This document shows positions 5,351 through 5,475 of a DNA stretch of 5,475 nucleotides, piece by piece (the first letter of the stretch is position 1; the number at the start of each line of letters is the position of its first letter). This DNA comes from Solobacterium sp. GTDB taxonomy: Bacteria; Bacillota_I; Bacilli_A; Erysipelotrichales; Erysipelotrichaceae. The stretch spans positions 1 to 5,475 of the forward strand of contig JABZMB010000072.1 in assembly GCA_015256455.1 (NCBI GenBank), given 5' to 3'. The notes beneath the pieces are model-generated. The model was not told where the DNA came from, did no database searches, and saw only the letters and a list, made by a program, of their open reading frames with translations. The translations under genes were made by a program, and so were the position numbers.

Positions 5351-5475
5351 ATGCAAAAATTTAATTCATTAACAGATACAACGATAGATACAAAACTAGA
5401 AAATCTACTCTTACAGCGTAAAGCACCTCTTAGTGAAGAGGGTATGAAAAAGGTACTAGAAGAGTTAACACTTTA
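5351..5475 (+). CDS. Partial hypothetical protein, N-terminus only
   Basis: An open frame starting at ATG 5351 runs to the right edge without a stop: 41 codons, beginning MQKFNSLTDTTIDTKLENLL and ending KKVLEELTL. GAGGG lies 4 nt upstream, a usable though close ribosome site. The residues are hydrophilic, with predicted helices and no signal peptide or membrane segment. Nearby alternative ATGs at 5329 and 5337 close quickly, which supports this start. It is divergent from yaaA across a short shared promoter region. I do not recognise the family from this fragment. Confidence 0.6.
   Translation, partial: MQKFNSLTDTTIDTKLENLLLQRKAPLSEEGMKKVLEELTL

Noticed and set aside
1..5475. tRNA, rRNA, CRISPR arrays, insertion sequences, riboswitches
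   Set aside because: No cloverleaf or conserved rRNA sequence, no spaced direct repeats, no transposase fragments or flanking inverted repeats, and no intergenic gap longer than about 100 nt.

Overview
The window is AT-rich bacterial DNA with short intergenic gaps, good Shine-Dalgarno (SD) sites and intrinsic terminators. A T. maritima-type NrdD homologue, a NrdG2-type radical SAM activase, YaaA and a membrane-anchored GDPD together suggest a low-GC, anaerobe-capable Firmicute. An Erysipelotrichia-like relative is a guess from overall flavour, not a demonstrated assignment.

Layout, right to left because most genes are on the minus strand. At the right edge a plus-strand gene of unknown function begins at 5351 and runs off the window. 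It diverges from yaaA across a perfect 12-bp AT palindrome that carries a TATAAT hexamer on each strand. yaaA (peroxide-stress YaaA family) is followed 6 nt later by a membrane-anchored glycerophosphodiester phosphodiesterase gene. That pair ends at a hairpin terminator whose loop contains the stop codon. A second minus-strand operon starts at about 3650 from its own promoter. It encodes (i) a fusion of an N-terminal MarR winged helix with a C-terminal NrdG-type radical SAM activase, (ii) a NrdD-family protein, and (iii) a 79-residue CPKC glutaredoxin/NrdH-like protein. The three genes are tightly packed: an SD inside the end of gene 1 serves gene 2, and an ATGA overlap joins genes 2 and 3. 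The operon ends at a palindromic terminator at 265-287. At the left edge a membrane-anchored or exported protein starts and leaves the window.

The main point of interest is the NrdD-family protein. Its ATP cone and ten-stranded barrel core look intact and are easily recognised. However, the loop that normally reads R-S-M-C-C-R-L and carries the thiyl-radical cysteine reads R-S-I-F-S-G-T here. The protein also stops in the first half of the C-terminal zinc domain, so the other zinc-ligand Cys pair and the glycyl-radical R-V-x-G-Y loop are absent. Nothing downstream restores them in any frame. Yet the gene is uninterrupted and translationally coupled to a thioredoxin-fold partner, and it lies in an operon with an activase whose CxxxCxxC cluster motif is intact. 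This looks like a maintained NrdD-derived system that cannot work as an ordinary class III ribonucleotide reductase on its own. It may be a regulatory pseudoenzyme, may use a glycyl-radical subunit supplied in trans, or may have a new activity. The MarR-radical SAM fusion adds a possible link between Fe-S/SAM or oxygen status and transcription.
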